From assembly GCA_046542995.1 (NCBI GenBank), contig JBKHAH010000003.1, forward strand, positions 18,536-82,535: a DNA stretch of 64,000 nt, given 5' to 3'. Source of the stretch: Perlabentimonas sp046542995 (GTDB lineage Bacteria > Bacteroidota > Bacteroidia > Bacteroidales > Tenuifilaceae). The notes below the pieces were generated by a model that worked only from the letters and a program-made list of their open reading frames with translations, was not told the origin of the DNA and did no database searches. Made by a program: the position numbers and the translations under genes. Positions 17,242-25,281 of the stretch are shown one piece after another; within the stretch, counting starts at the first letter, position 1; every line of letters starts with the position of its first letter.

Positions 17242-18957
17242 CTATACTGTTTGTACCAAGGCATCTTTTACTACTCTGCGCTTATTGTTTGCCCTTAGCC
17301 AGGCCAAAACAGATGGTTGTTTCTCGTGCTGTAAAGATATAAGCTCTTTCATGTTGCCGCTTTCAACAATCTCAATGGCCCTGATAAGCGTGTTGTCTAT
17401 TTTACTAATTATTGGGTAGAACCCTTCGTTATCAATAATATTCCTAGCAATGTATGCTTTTAGCTGCGTTTCTAAAACCTCTTTTGAGGTTTCAATTTGT
17501 TTATAATTTGGTTCTATGCCATTTTCATTTGCGAAAAGAATAAACTTATCAAGTATCTTTTGTTTTTCAAGATAATTCTCTATGCCGCTAGCATTGTTAA
17601 ATTCTGAAAGTTCACTTCTGTTTTTATCGGCGTATTCAAATGCGTATCTGTAAATTATATTTCTTCTGGCAACCTGGTTAAAGTAGGGTGTTATGCCTGA
17701 TGTGTCAAGTGGGATAAAGAAATCCGGCATAATACCGCCCCCACCATAAACAGTCCTGCCACCCAGGGTTGTGAATTTTAAGGAGTCATCCAGATGGATG
17801 CTGTCGCGCTCTTGAAACTCTCCGTGGATGTACCTGTTACTAATGTCGTAATAATAATCATCAATTCCTTTCTCGTAAGGCTTCTGAATGCTTCGTCCTG
17901 TGGGTGTGTAATAGCGCGCAATGGTTAGTCGAACTGCTGAACCATCAGAAAATTGTATCTGTTCTTGAACCAGCCCTTTACCAAATGAACGACGACCGAT
18001 GACTGCTCCCCTGTCGTTATCCTGCATGGCTCCTGCCAGGATCTCACTTGCAGATGCTGAGAACTCATCGAGTAGAACGGCAACTTCGGTGTTTAGGCAT
18101 CTTCCCTTTGCGTTGGAATAAATATTTTGGCGGGGTCGTGCCTTCCCCTCAGTATAAACAATAAGTTTCCCTTCGGGTAAGAACTCGTTCGCAATGTTGG
18201 TGGCCGCATCCATGTATCCTCCGTTGTTCCCACGGAGATCGATAATGAGTTTCTGCATCCCTTTGTCTTGCAGTTTATCAACTGCCTCTATAAACTCTTG
18301 GTAGGTAGTTCGCGCAAAGCGGGAAATTTTTATGTATCCAATATCTTCCTTAATCATGTAGCTAACATCAACGCTGTAAATGGGAATTTTGTCGCGAATT
18401 ATTTCGAAAGTAATAGGTTCCTTCTCTCCCTTTCTTTTTATGCCAACCTTTACCTTTGTGTCGTTAGGCCCCTTCAGCATTTTTACAATATCATTCTGGT
18501 CAATGTTAACACCCGCAACGGTTGAGTCGTCAATTGTCACAATTCTATCCCCGGGGATTATACCTACTCGCTCCGATGGGCCTCCTGGTATGGTAGTTAT
18601 AACTATAATCGTATCGTCAGGCATATTGAATGTTATGCCAATCCCGTCAAACCCCCCGTCAAGGGGTTCGTTAACCTGTTGAAGATCAGATGCTGGTATG
18701 TATACTGAGTGTGGATCCAGATTCTCCAGAACTGTGGGAATTGTCGATTCAACGAGGTCGTGCATGGAAACAGTGTCAACATACTGCCCCTCTATGTACT
18801 TTAGGATGCTATTGAGTTTGTCTGTCCGTGGACTAACAGTTAGACTTGTTCTTCCTGGCTCTTTTCTCAGATTACTGCCAATAAGTATTCCAATCACCAT
18901 AACAATTGCAATGGCAATGGGGTAGATAATATCTTTCTTTCTGTTGTTATATATCAT
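17242..18957 (-). CDS. S41-family carboxyl-terminal processing protease (CtpA-like)
   Basis: 571 residues. An N-terminal signal anchor (IIYPIAIAIVMVIGILIG, about 10-27) places it in the periplasm. A PDZ domain lies at about 95-180 (GIGITFNMPDDTIIV, GPSERVGIIPGDRIVTID). The S41 core follows, with IIDLRGNNGGY, the Ser nucleophile region EFSASASEILAGA (299-310) and the catalytic Lys in SFGKGLVQ (Lys327). The C-terminal 180 residues are a helical tail usual in Bacteroidota members. It trims the C-termini of envelope proteins. 152 bases separate it from the deaminase gene upstream. Confidence 0.93.
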   Translation of the reverse strand: MIYNNRKKDIIYPIAIAIVMVIGILIGSNLRKEPGRTSLTVSPRTDKLNSILKYIEGQYVDTVSMHDLVESTIPTVLENLDPHSVYIPASDLQQVNEPLDGGFDGIGITFNMPDDTIIVITTIPGGPSERVGIIPGDRIVTIDDSTVAGVNIDQNDIVKMLKGPNDTKVKVGIKRKGEKEPITFEIIRDKIPIYSVDVSYMIKEDIGYIKISRFARTTYQEFIEAVDKLQDKGMQKLIIDLRGNNGGYMDAATNIANEFLPEGKLIVYTEGKARPRQNIYSNAKGRCLNTEVAVLLDEFSASASEILAGAMQDNDRGAVIGRRSFGKGLVQEQIQFSDGSAVRLTIARYYTPTGRSIQKPYEKGIDDYYYDISNRYIHGEFQERDSIHLDDSLKFTTLGGRTVYGGGGIMPDFFIPLDTSGITPYFNQVARRNIIYRYAFEYADKNRSELSEFNNASGIENYLEKQKILDKFILFANENGIEPNYKQIETSKEVLETQLKAYIARNIIDNEGFYPIISKIDNTLIRAIEIVESGNMKELISLQHEKQPSVLAWLRANNKRRVVKDALVQTV

Positions 18958-19109
18958 TATTCCAGTATTTTACAGGAGTAAAATTGTGGTATTACGTAAT
19001 GTTTCATACCACTTGTTTAACAAAACATCAAAGTTAATGTTTTGGATGGAAATGTTAACCTATGTTTGTTAACGAAGCAAATATTTAACCCTTTTTTACG
19101 GTATGAGTA

Positions 19110-19553
19110 TTAACCCAACTTTACAACTTCAATGCCTGCACGGCGAAGTAATTCAATTCCTTCTGTTGCTCTGTAGTCATCGCTATAAACTACCCTTTTA
19201 ATACCCGCTTGAATAATTAGTTTTGAACACTCCATGCATGGGGCAGAAGTTACGTAAAGGGTTGCTCCCTGACTACTATTATTTGATTTGGCAACTTTTG
19301 TTATTGCGTTAGCCTCGGCGTGTAGCACGTATGGTTTGGTTTTCCCCTCTTCGTCCTCGCAAATATTTTCAAAGCCCGATGGGGTGCCATTGTAGCCGTC
19401 GGAAATTATCATTTTATCTTTTACAATGAGCGCACCAACTTGCCTGCGAATGCAGTATGAGTTTATGGCCCAAATATGAGCCATTTCAAGGTAGCGCTTA
19501 TCAAAGTCGGGCTGCTTATCACCGTATGGGTAAAGGTTTGTTTCTGATGACAT
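19110..19553 (-). CDS. dCMP deaminase family protein
   Basis: 147 residues from the ATG at 19553; a longer frame runs into the upstream terminator hairpin and is rejected. Zinc-dependent deaminase of the ComEB/dCMP type that makes dUMP for thymidylate synthesis. The zinc signature is complete: HAEANAI (His and catalytic Glu) and SAPCMECSKLI (two Cys), with NGTPSG and a CEDEEG insertion typical of dCMP deaminases. The start RYLEMAHIWAINSYCIRRQV is the family opening. An exact -7 box lies 22 bases upstream. ComEB-type competence role is possible but not indicated by the neighbours. Confidence 0.9.
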   Translation of the reverse strand: MSSETNLYPYGDKQPDFDKRYLEMAHIWAINSYCIRRQVGALIVKDKMIISDGYNGTPSGFENICEDEEGKTKPYVLHAEANAITKVAKSNNSSQGATLYVTSAPCMECSKLIIQAGIKRVVYSDDYRATEGIELLRRAGIEVVKLG

Positions 19554-19574
19554 ATACAATTTTTTATTGGGTAT

Positions 19575-19582
19575 CAAAGGTA
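19575..19582 (-). promoter_or_regulatory. -7 box of the dCMP deaminase gene (TACCTTTG)
   Basis: Exact TAnnTTTG on the minus strand, 21 bases before the ATG at 19553 and just after the tRNA-Leu terminator. Confidence 0.5.
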
Positions 19583-19610
19583 AAGAAAATTCTTTTGTGA
19601 GCCGATTAAA

Positions 19611-19650
19611 AATTAAAGGGTGCCTCATGATATTGAGACACCCTTTAATT
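19611..19650 (-). terminator. Terminator of tRNA-Leu
   Basis: A 17-bp stem with one mismatch (arms 19611-19627 and 19634-19650, 6-base loop), ending in AATTTTTAA on the minus strand. It starts 5 bases past the tRNA 3' end. A-rich flanks on both sides would also let it stop plus-strand transcription. Confidence 0.85.
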
Positions 19651-19654
19651 TTTG

Positions 19655-19738
19655 TACCCGGAGCCGGGATCGAACCGGCACGGTATTGCTACCACTGGTG
19701 TTTGAGACCAGCGCGTCTACCAATTCCGCCATCCGGGC
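19655..19738 (-). tRNA. tRNA-Leu (anticodon CAA)
   Basis: 84 bases on the minus strand. The acceptor stem GCCCGGA pairs with TCCGGGT (one G-T pair at the end), with discriminator A and no encoded CCA. The anticodon stem CTGGT/ACCAG closes the loop CTCAAAC, giving anticodon CAA for codon UUG. The long variable arm and the GGTTCGATCCC T-loop fit a class II leucine tRNA. A strong terminator follows and a promoter precedes it. Confidence 0.95.
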
Positions 19739-19762
19739 ATTTTATTAGTTTTTCTTGGGGTG

Positions 19763-19794
19763 CGAATATACTGTGTTTTTTTGTTATGGGCAAA
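19763..19794 (-). promoter_or_regulatory. Promoter of tRNA-Leu (TTTG-N20-TATATTCG)
   Basis: On the minus strand TTTG (19791-19794) and TATATTCG (19763-19770, seven of eight to TAnnTTTG) are 20 bases apart; the -7 box ends 24 bases before the tRNA 5' end. Confidence 0.55.
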
Positions 19795-19797
19795 AAG

Positions 19798-19818
19798 TTT
19801 GCTTAATCAATAAGCAAA
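19798..19818 (-). terminator. Terminator of dxs
   Basis: On the minus strand TTTGCTTA-(5)-TAAGCAAA, a perfect 8-bp stem, is followed shortly by CTTTTT. It begins 9 bases past the dxs stop codon. Confidence 0.65.
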
Positions 19819-19826
19819 AAAATGCC

Positions 19827-21746
19827 TTAAACAACTTTTCCTATCAATTTTGGTGAGGCTATTCGTAATGCTGCATTATAAACGCCTGCTGCATCTATGC
19901 CACATTCTTTGTATAGTTCCTGTAGGGTTCCATGCTCAATAAAACGGTCGGGTATGCCAAGCCTTACAATGCGGGTACTTAAACCGTTATCGTTAAACCA
20001 CTCAAGCACTGCAGAGCCAAATCCTCCTTGCAGAACACCATCCTCAAGGGTAATGATGGTTTTAAAACGTTTGCCAATGCTTTTTAAGAGGTTTGTATCA
20101 AGAGGCTTAACAAAGCGCATATCGTAATGAGCCACGCTTACGCCTTTTGCCGCTAATTTTTCTGCTGCATTGGCTGCTTGCATCCCTAGCGGACCAAGTG
20201 AAAGAATTGCAATATCAGAACCTTCCCTAAGGAGTTTTCCTGTACCAACCTCAATAGTTCGCAGCGGTTTTTTCCAATTTGCCATTGAGCCAGTACCTCT
20301 TGGGTATCGAATGCTCCAAGCCCCCATATCCTTTTGCTGGGCGGTGTACATCATATTTCGCAGCTCCTCTTCGTTTAGAGGTGAGCAGATGGTTAGGTTG
20401 GGAATGCTTCTCATGTATGCAATATCAAAAACTCCGTGATGCGTTGCACCATCTTCGCCAACCAATCCGCCACGGTCAAGGCAAAATACTACGTTGAGTT
20501 TTTGAAGGGCAACATCGTGGACAACCTGATCGTAAGCTCTTTGCATAAATGATGAGTAGATATTGCAGAAAGGCACCAGTCCTTCTGCTGCCAGACCAGC
20601 AGCAAATGTAACGGCATGTTGCTCTGCAATTCCTACGTCAAAAGTTCTGTCAGGCATCTTTTCCATCATAATGTTGAGCGAGCAGCCCGTAGGCATTGCA
20701 GGTGTAATTCCAACTATCTTCTCATTCTGCTCAGCGAGCTCAACAAGCGTATGTCCAAAAACATCCTGAAAACGGGGAGGTGATGGCTTATCCGTTTTAA
20801 CGGTAATGCGCTCACCTGTTAGCTTGTCGAATATTCCCGGAGCATGCCACATGGTTTGGTTCTGCTCGGCTGGAGAGAATCCTTTGCCTTTAACGGTAAC
20901 ACAATGGAGTAGTTTTGGCCCGGGAATGCTCTTTAAATCGTTTAATACCTGGGTTAGATAAACCACATCGTGCCCGTCAACAGGCCCAAAATACCTAAAT
21001 CCTAAAGATTCAAACAGGTTACTTTGCTTTAGCAGGGCAGATTTTATTGCATTCTCAAGCTTCTGAACCATTGAGCGGGCGCTTGGTCCCACTTTGTTAA
21101 GCTTACCCATGAGGTTCCACACCTCATTTTTGAACTTGTTGTATGTTTGCGATGTTGTAATATCAAGCAGATACTCTTTGAGTGCCCCCACGTTGGGATC
21201 TATGGCCATATTGTTGTCGTTTAAAATGACCAGTAGGTTTGAATTTTGCGAACCTCCATTATTAAGACCCTCGAAGGCTAACCCTGCCGTCATAGAGCCG
21301 TCTCCAATAATTGCAACGGTTTGCTTCTCATCTTTTTTTAATTCTGATGCCACTGCCATGCCAAGTGCAGCAGATATAGATGTAGAGCTGTGACCCGTTC
21401 CAAAGGAGTCGAATTTACTTTCGTCACGTTTAGGGAAACCGCTTATACCTTTGTATTTTCTATTTGTATGGAAAACATCTTTTCTGCCGGTAAGTATTTT
21501 ATGACCATACGCCTGGTGCCCAACATCCCAAATAATCCTATCGTTGGGCGTATTAAACACATAATGTAGCGCAACCGTTAACTCCACTACACCTAGGCTT
21601 GCTCCAAAGTGACCCGGATTGTTAGAAACCACATCAATTATAAACTGACGCAGTTCCTGACTTACTCCAACCAAATCTTCAGTCTGAAGTTTTTTTAAGT
21701 CATCAGGAGAATTAATGTTTTGTAAAAATGAATGTTGCGTATTCAT
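19827..21746 (-). CDS. dxs: 1-deoxy-D-xylulose-5-phosphate synthase
   Basis: 639 residues, normal length. A thiamine-diphosphate enzyme joining pyruvate and glyceraldehyde 3-phosphate, the first step of the MEP isoprenoid pathway. Seen: HFGASLGVVELTVALHYVF, WDVGHQAYGHKILTGR, the TPP motif GDGSMTAGLAFEGLNNGG with NDNNMAIDPNVG, VDGHDV, VGIAEQHAVTFAAGLA with the catalytic Glu, and HHGVFDIAYMRSIPN. All three transketolase-like domains are complete. Divergent from the OmpA-type lipoprotein gene; the 212-base gap between them holds an exact -7 box and symmetric repeats that may be operators. Confidence 0.96.
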   Translation of the reverse strand: MNTQHSFLQNINSPDDLKKLQTEDLVGVSQELRQFIIDVVSNNPGHFGASLGVVELTVALHYVFNTPNDRIIWDVGHQAYGHKILTGRKDVFHTNRKYKGISGFPKRDESKFDSFGTGHSSTSISAALGMAVASELKKDEKQTVAIIGDGSMTAGLAFEGLNNGGSQNSNLLVILNDNNMAIDPNVGALKEYLLDITTSQTYNKFKNEVWNLMGKLNKVGPSARSMVQKLENAIKSALLKQSNLFESLGFRYFGPVDGHDVVYLTQVLNDLKSIPGPKLLHCVTVKGKGFSPAEQNQTMWHAPGIFDKLTGERITVKTDKPSPPRFQDVFGHTLVELAEQNEKIVGITPAMPTGCSLNIMMEKMPDRTFDVGIAEQHAVTFAAGLAAEGLVPFCNIYSSFMQRAYDQVVHDVALQKLNVVFCLDRGGLVGEDGATHHGVFDIAYMRSIPNLTICSPLNEEELRNMMYTAQQKDMGAWSIRYPRGTGSMANWKKPLRTIEVGTGKLLREGSDIAILSLGPLGMQAANAAEKLAAKGVSVAHYDMRFVKPLDTNLLKSIGKRFKTIITLEDGVLQGGFGSAVLEWFNDNGLSTRIVRLGIPDRFIEHGTLQELYKECGIDAAGVYNAALRIASPKLIGKVV

Positions 21747-21762
21747 AGTTTTTTGTTAACCG

Positions 21763-21770
21763 CAAAGTTA
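21763..21770 (-). promoter_or_regulatory. -7 box of dxs (TAACTTTG)
   Basis: Exact TAnnTTTG on the minus strand, 16 bases before the dxs ATG. The left arm of an 11-bp inverted repeat (21766-21776) overlaps it, so a protein bound to that repeat would cover the promoter. Confidence 0.5.
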
Positions 21771-21802
21771 TAACAAATTTAAAAAATAAAGTTGTTATAA
21801 CT
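21766..21802. repeat. Inverted repeat AGTTATAACAA / TTGTTATAACT (possible operator)
   Basis: Perfect 11-bp arms (21766-21776 and 21792-21802) separated by 15 bases. Each arm contains GTTATAAC, itself a palindrome. The arms are close to three helical turns apart from centre to centre, and one overlaps the dxs -7 box. The binding protein is unknown. Confidence 0.45.
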
Positions 21803-21820
21803 AAACGTCAAACAACATTT

Positions 21821-21836
21821 AATAGTTTAAACTATT
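21821..21836. repeat. 16-bp perfect palindrome AATAGTTTAAACTATT
   Basis: A perfect palindrome in the middle of the divergent gap between dxs and the OmpA-type gene, about 75 bases before the OmpA -7 box. It has the form of a dimeric regulator site, but AT-rich palindromes also arise by chance. Confidence 0.35.
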
Positions 21837-21908
21837 TCAAAAAAAGGCATTGTTAATAAATTATTATAACAGCAAGATGCACTTAAGTGTTTAAATTCCT
21901 ATTATTCT

Positions 21909-21916
21909 TATATTTG
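21909..21916 (+). promoter_or_regulatory. -7 box of the OmpA-type gene (TATATTTG)
   Basis: Exact TAnnTTTG 42 bases before the ATG at 21959. A weak -33 match (GTTTA) lies about 17-20 bases upstream. Confidence 0.5.
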
Positions 21917-21958
21917 TAATAAATATAATAATGACCCTATTTTCCTAAATTATTAACC

Positions 21959-22990
21959 ATGAAAAGAATAGGATATTTTACATCCATGCTGGTTTTTTTT
22001 GCAATTGTAATGAGTGCCTGTGTTCCAGCCAAGGAGTTTCAAGCATTGCAAGACAAGAATGTTAAATGTGAAGAGGAGAGGGAGCGTTTTTCAATAGAAA
22101 ATGAAGCGCTTGAGATTAATAATAAGGAGCTTGAAACGAAATACAAGGTTTTAAAATCTGAAGTTGATCAGCTCGTTTCCGACAGCTTGTCACGCTCAGT
22201 AGAGTTAAACAGATTAAAAGATCAGAATCAGCGCCTAGAGAGTAGATACGGGGAGTTGCAAGAACTTCAGGAGAACTTTATGGCTGGTAGCCAAAAAGAG
22301 ACCAGAAGGGTGCTCTCTGAACTTCAAGAAACGCAAGAGGAATTGCAAGTGAAGGAGGATGCCCTTAAAGAACTTGAGCGCCAGCTAAATCTAAGAAGGC
22401 GAAATCTTGAGGAGTTACAATCCTATCTTAATGGGTTAAAGACCGATTTAGATGAGCGCAATGCAAGGATTCAGGAGATGGAGCAAATACTTGCCAGAAA
22501 GGATTCCGCTGTAATGGCTCTGCGCAAAACCGTATCGGATGCACTCTTTGGTTTTGAGGGCGAGGGGCTAACGGTTAAACTTAAAAATGGCAAGGTATAC
22601 GTGTCTTTAGATGAGCAGCTGATGTTTAAATCGGCTAGCCATGTGGTTGATGCCAATGGGAAGAAAGCTTTAAGGCAGCTTGTGCCTGTGCTTGAGGATC
22701 ATCCAGATATCAACATCGTTGTGGAGGGGCATACCGATGACCTTGCTTTCCCCCCGCGCGGAGAATTGCTTGACAATTGGGATCTAAGCGTTAAGCGAGC
22801 CACCTCAATTGTTAGGATTCTGCTTGAAGGCTCTAGTATTGACCCTGCCCGTGTTGCCGCATCGGGGCGCAGTGAGTTTCATCCTGTTGATATGAAGAAG
22901 ACACCTGAGGCAAGGCAGAAGAATAGGAGGACGGAAATTATTCTTACACCAAAGCTTGATGAGCTTTTCGAAATACTTGAAACTATTTAG
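21959..22990 (+). CDS. OmpA-family lipoprotein with coiled coil
   Basis: 343 residues. The signal peptide ends in a lipobox (VMSAC, Cys at about 21), so the protein is lipid-anchored. Residues about 25-185 are a long charged coiled coil with heptad spacing (LQETQEELQVKEDALKELER). Residues about 225-335 form an OmpA/MotB peptidoglycan-binding domain with INIVVEGHTDD, NWDLSVKRATSIVRILLEG, RVAASGRSE and NRRTEIIL. It likely links the outer membrane to the cell wall. The radical SAM gene begins 39 bases downstream and may be cotranscribed. Confidence 0.9.
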   Translation: MKRIGYFTSMLVFFAIVMSACVPAKEFQALQDKNVKCEEERERFSIENEALEINNKELETKYKVLKSEVDQLVSDSLSRSVELNRLKDQNQRLESRYGELQELQENFMAGSQKETRRVLSELQETQEELQVKEDALKELERQLNLRRRNLEELQSYLNGLKTDLDERNARIQEMEQILARKDSAVMALRKTVSDALFGFEGEGLTVKLKNGKVYVSLDEQLMFKSASHVVDANGKKALRQLVPVLEDHPDINIVVEGHTDDLAFPPRGELLDNWDLSVKRATSIVRILLEGSSIDPARVAASGRSEFHPVDMKKTPEARQKNRRTEIILTPKLDELFEILETI

Positions 22991-23029
22991 CAATAAATCT
23001 ACTGAATTAACAGTATAAGGTTTGAATTA

Positions 23030-24046
23030 TTGAAAGAACTTCGCCTTTACTTGTCGCACCTTACGTTTGGTAGGGTAGTAAATCTTGCTCTTTGTGGAAT
23101 AGGCTATACTTTTTCACGCTTGTTTCGCAAACCTATTCTACTTGGTATGCCCTATAGCGTTTCCCTAGAACCAACTACAAGATGTAACCTGCTTTGTCCT
23201 GAGTGCCCAACAGGAGCCAGAACCCTTAAAAGATTAGGTGGTGATATGGAACTTAATCTATATAAAAATATTATTGATCAAATCTCACCATACTCAACAA
23301 CAGTACTTTTACATTTTCAGGGTGAGCCCCTGTTAAGTACCAATCTTGTTAATATGGTTCAGTACGCAACATCTAAAAGACTAATTACAGAGATTGCTAC
23401 AAATGCCACCCTGCTCACTTACCCTTTAGCAAGCAATTTGGTTGATGCTGGTGTAAAAAAGATAGTTGTAACGCTTGATAGTACTAATGAGCATGATTTT
23501 GGGTTTTATAGGAAAGGTGCCAACTTCAAGAATGTTGTGAGTGGAGTGAGTAATCTGATTAGAGCAAGAGAATTGGGTAAAAAAAAGTACCCTATGGTGG
23601 TGCTTGAATTGCTCGCGTTTAAACGGAGTCTTGATGATATTGATAGGTTTATAGCGCTTGGTAAGCAGCTTAGGGTTGATAAGTTGAGAATAAAATCGGT
23701 ACAGGTTACCTCAGGGAAAGATGCGTATAATGAGATACCCATTAACACGCGCTATAGTCGCTATAAAATTAATGTTAACCAAACCATTACGTTAAAGAGT
23801 AATATAAATAAACCTTGCCCAAACCCGTGGTTTAAGTTTTCTGTTTATTACGATGGCAGTATGGTTCCCTGTTGTTTTGATAAGTCCGGCGATCATATTC
23901 TTGGTAATGCGCAGGATGTGCGAAATGCATGGATATCAAGAAAGTATAATGATTTCAGAAAAAAATTACTTGCGAATCGTAATGCAATTCCGTTATGTTC
24001 GCAATGCCCACAAGGGAGATTTAAACTGGATTTTAAAGTGGATTGA
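23030..24046 (+). CDS. Radical SAM/SPASM domain protein
   Basis: 338 residues from a TTG start; the next ATG falls just before the cluster motif and would remove a conserved lead. The radical SAM motif TTRCNLLCPECPTG (CxxxCxxC) binds the [4Fe-4S] cluster that cleaves SAM. FQGEPLLS is the GGE-like motif. The C-terminus has a SPASM-type set of cysteines (PCPNPW, MVPCCFD, LCSQCPQG) for auxiliary clusters. Such enzymes modify peptides, proteins or sugars, or act in cofactor making. No substrate peptide gene is adjacent. The substrate is unknown. Confidence 0.85.
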   Translation: MKELRLYLSHLTFGRVVNLALCGIGYTFSRLFRKPILLGMPYSVSLEPTTRCNLLCPECPTGARTLKRLGGDMELNLYKNIIDQISPYSTTVLLHFQGEPLLSTNLVNMVQYATSKRLITEIATNATLLTYPLASNLVDAGVKKIVVTLDSTNEHDFGFYRKGANFKNVVSGVSNLIRARELGKKKYPMVVLELLAFKRSLDDIDRFIALGKQLRVDKLRIKSVQVTSGKDAYNEIPINTRYSRYKINVNQTITLKSNINKPCPNPWFKFSVYYDGSMVPCCFDKSGDHILGNAQDVRNAWISRKYNDFRKKLLANRNAIPLCSQCPQGRFKLDFKVD

Positions 24047-24088
24047 TTGTTTGTCTTTATTGGTTTTAATAACTTTAAAAAAAATACT

Positions 24089-25249
24089 ATGAGAAGAAAA
24101 ATACTTTTATCCGTTATTGCCATAGTTGTCCTCGCTTTGGGCATATTTCTGTCTATTCCTCAGAATCATTACGTAACAAAAGCGCTGCGCTACCAAAAGG
24201 CAAAAATACATCATTATAAAATTTTTGAAAATAGGGCTGTAAAAGCAGAATCACCAGAGCCCTGGAAATTACATCAAGATTATAACGAGTACACACTTAC
24301 TCCTGATCAAGAGGAAAATTTAAATAAATACCGTACGGTTGCTTTCTTAATGGCAAAGGATTCTTTACTGCTGTTTGAGAAGTATTGGGAGGATTACGGA
24401 TCGGATTCGTATTCCAACTCATTTTCAATGGCAAAAAGTTTCATTAGTTTATTGATTGGATGTGCCATTGATGATGGCTATATTAAAAGTCTCGATCAGC
24501 CTGTTGCCGATTTTATTCCCGAATTTTCAGAAGGGGATAAGTCAAAAATCACCATTCGCCACTTGCTTACCATGAGTTCAGGTTTAAGTTGGGATGAGGC
24601 GTATGCCAGCCTCTTCTCTACAACAACTAAAGCGTACTATGGGAAATATCTGCGTGAATTGGTGCTTGATCAGGAGGTTGTATCAGAACCTGGCAAGGAA
24701 TTTAACTACTTGAGTGGAGATACCCAGCTGCTATCAATAGTTCTTGCTGAAGCAACTGGTAAAAGCTTGAGTGAGTATATGTCGGATAAAATTTGGAGCA
24801 AAATTGGTGCGGAGCATGATGCCCTGTGGAGCCTTGATAAGGAGAACGGCATTGAGAAAGCTTACTGCTGTTTTAACACCAATGCAAGAGATTTTGCTCG
24901 TATTGGCAGGTTGGTGCTTAATAAGGGAAATTGGAATGGGGAGCAGCTAGTTCCCAAGAAATACCTTGAGGAAACCTTAAAGCGAACAACCTATTTGACC
25001 GATAAAGAGTTGGGAGGAATACCAACCGAGAGGTATGGTCATCAATGGTGGTTTACCAATCATAAAGGTTATAATGTTATTTTTGCCAGAGGAATTCTGG
25101 GACAATACATTTTTATTGTACCAGAGCTTGATATTGTTGCTGTAAGACTGGGGCATTTGAGAAGCGAAGAGCGAATTGGCGGTCAGCCAATTGATATTTT
25201 TGCTTACCTTGATATTATGATGGATGTAAATAACTTTACGCAGGAATAA
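24089..25249 (+). CDS. Serine hydrolase of the class C beta-lactamase fold
   Basis: 386 residues from the ATG at 24089, which directly precedes a signal anchor (KILLSVIAIVVLALGIFL); a longer TTG frame is rejected. SFSMAKSFISLLIG gives the SxxK motif with nucleophile Ser. FNYLSGDTQLL is the YxS form of the second motif, and YGHQWWF with HKGYNV near 330 stands where the third motif falls. TIRHLLTMSSGLSWDEA is also typical. Members are esterases, DD-peptidases or 6-aminohexanoate-oligomer hydrolases; true beta-lactamase activity is not implied. Periplasmic. It lies between radical SAM and FucI-like genes in the same direction. Confidence 0.85.
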   Translation: MRRKILLSVIAIVVLALGIFLSIPQNHYVTKALRYQKAKIHHYKIFENRAVKAESPEPWKLHQDYNEYTLTPDQEENLNKYRTVAFLMAKDSLLLFEKYWEDYGSDSYSNSFSMAKSFISLLIGCAIDDGYIKSLDQPVADFIPEFSEGDKSKITIRHLLTMSSGLSWDEAYASLFSTTTKAYYGKYLRELVLDQEVVSEPGKEFNYLSGDTQLLSIVLAEATGKSLSEYMSDKIWSKIGAEHDALWSLDKENGIEKAYCCFNTNARDFARIGRLVLNKGNWNGEQLVPKKYLEETLKRTTYLTDKELGGIPTERYGHQWWFTNHKGYNVIFARGILGQYIFIVPELDIVAVRLGHLRSEERIGGQPIDIFAYLDIMMDVNNFTQE

Positions 25250-25281
25250 AGATCTAGTATTTAATATTTTATTGCTATAAA

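Noticed and set aside
19655..19738. tRNA-Leu as an integration site of a mobile element
   Set aside because: No integrase, direct repeat of the tRNA 3' end or foreign gene block is seen on either side; the same holds for tRNA-Asn.
24089..25249. Beta-lactamase resistance gene
   Set aside because: SxxK is present, but the second motif is YxS and the third motif is not KTG; it fits the wide esterase/peptidase family and resistance cannot be claimed.
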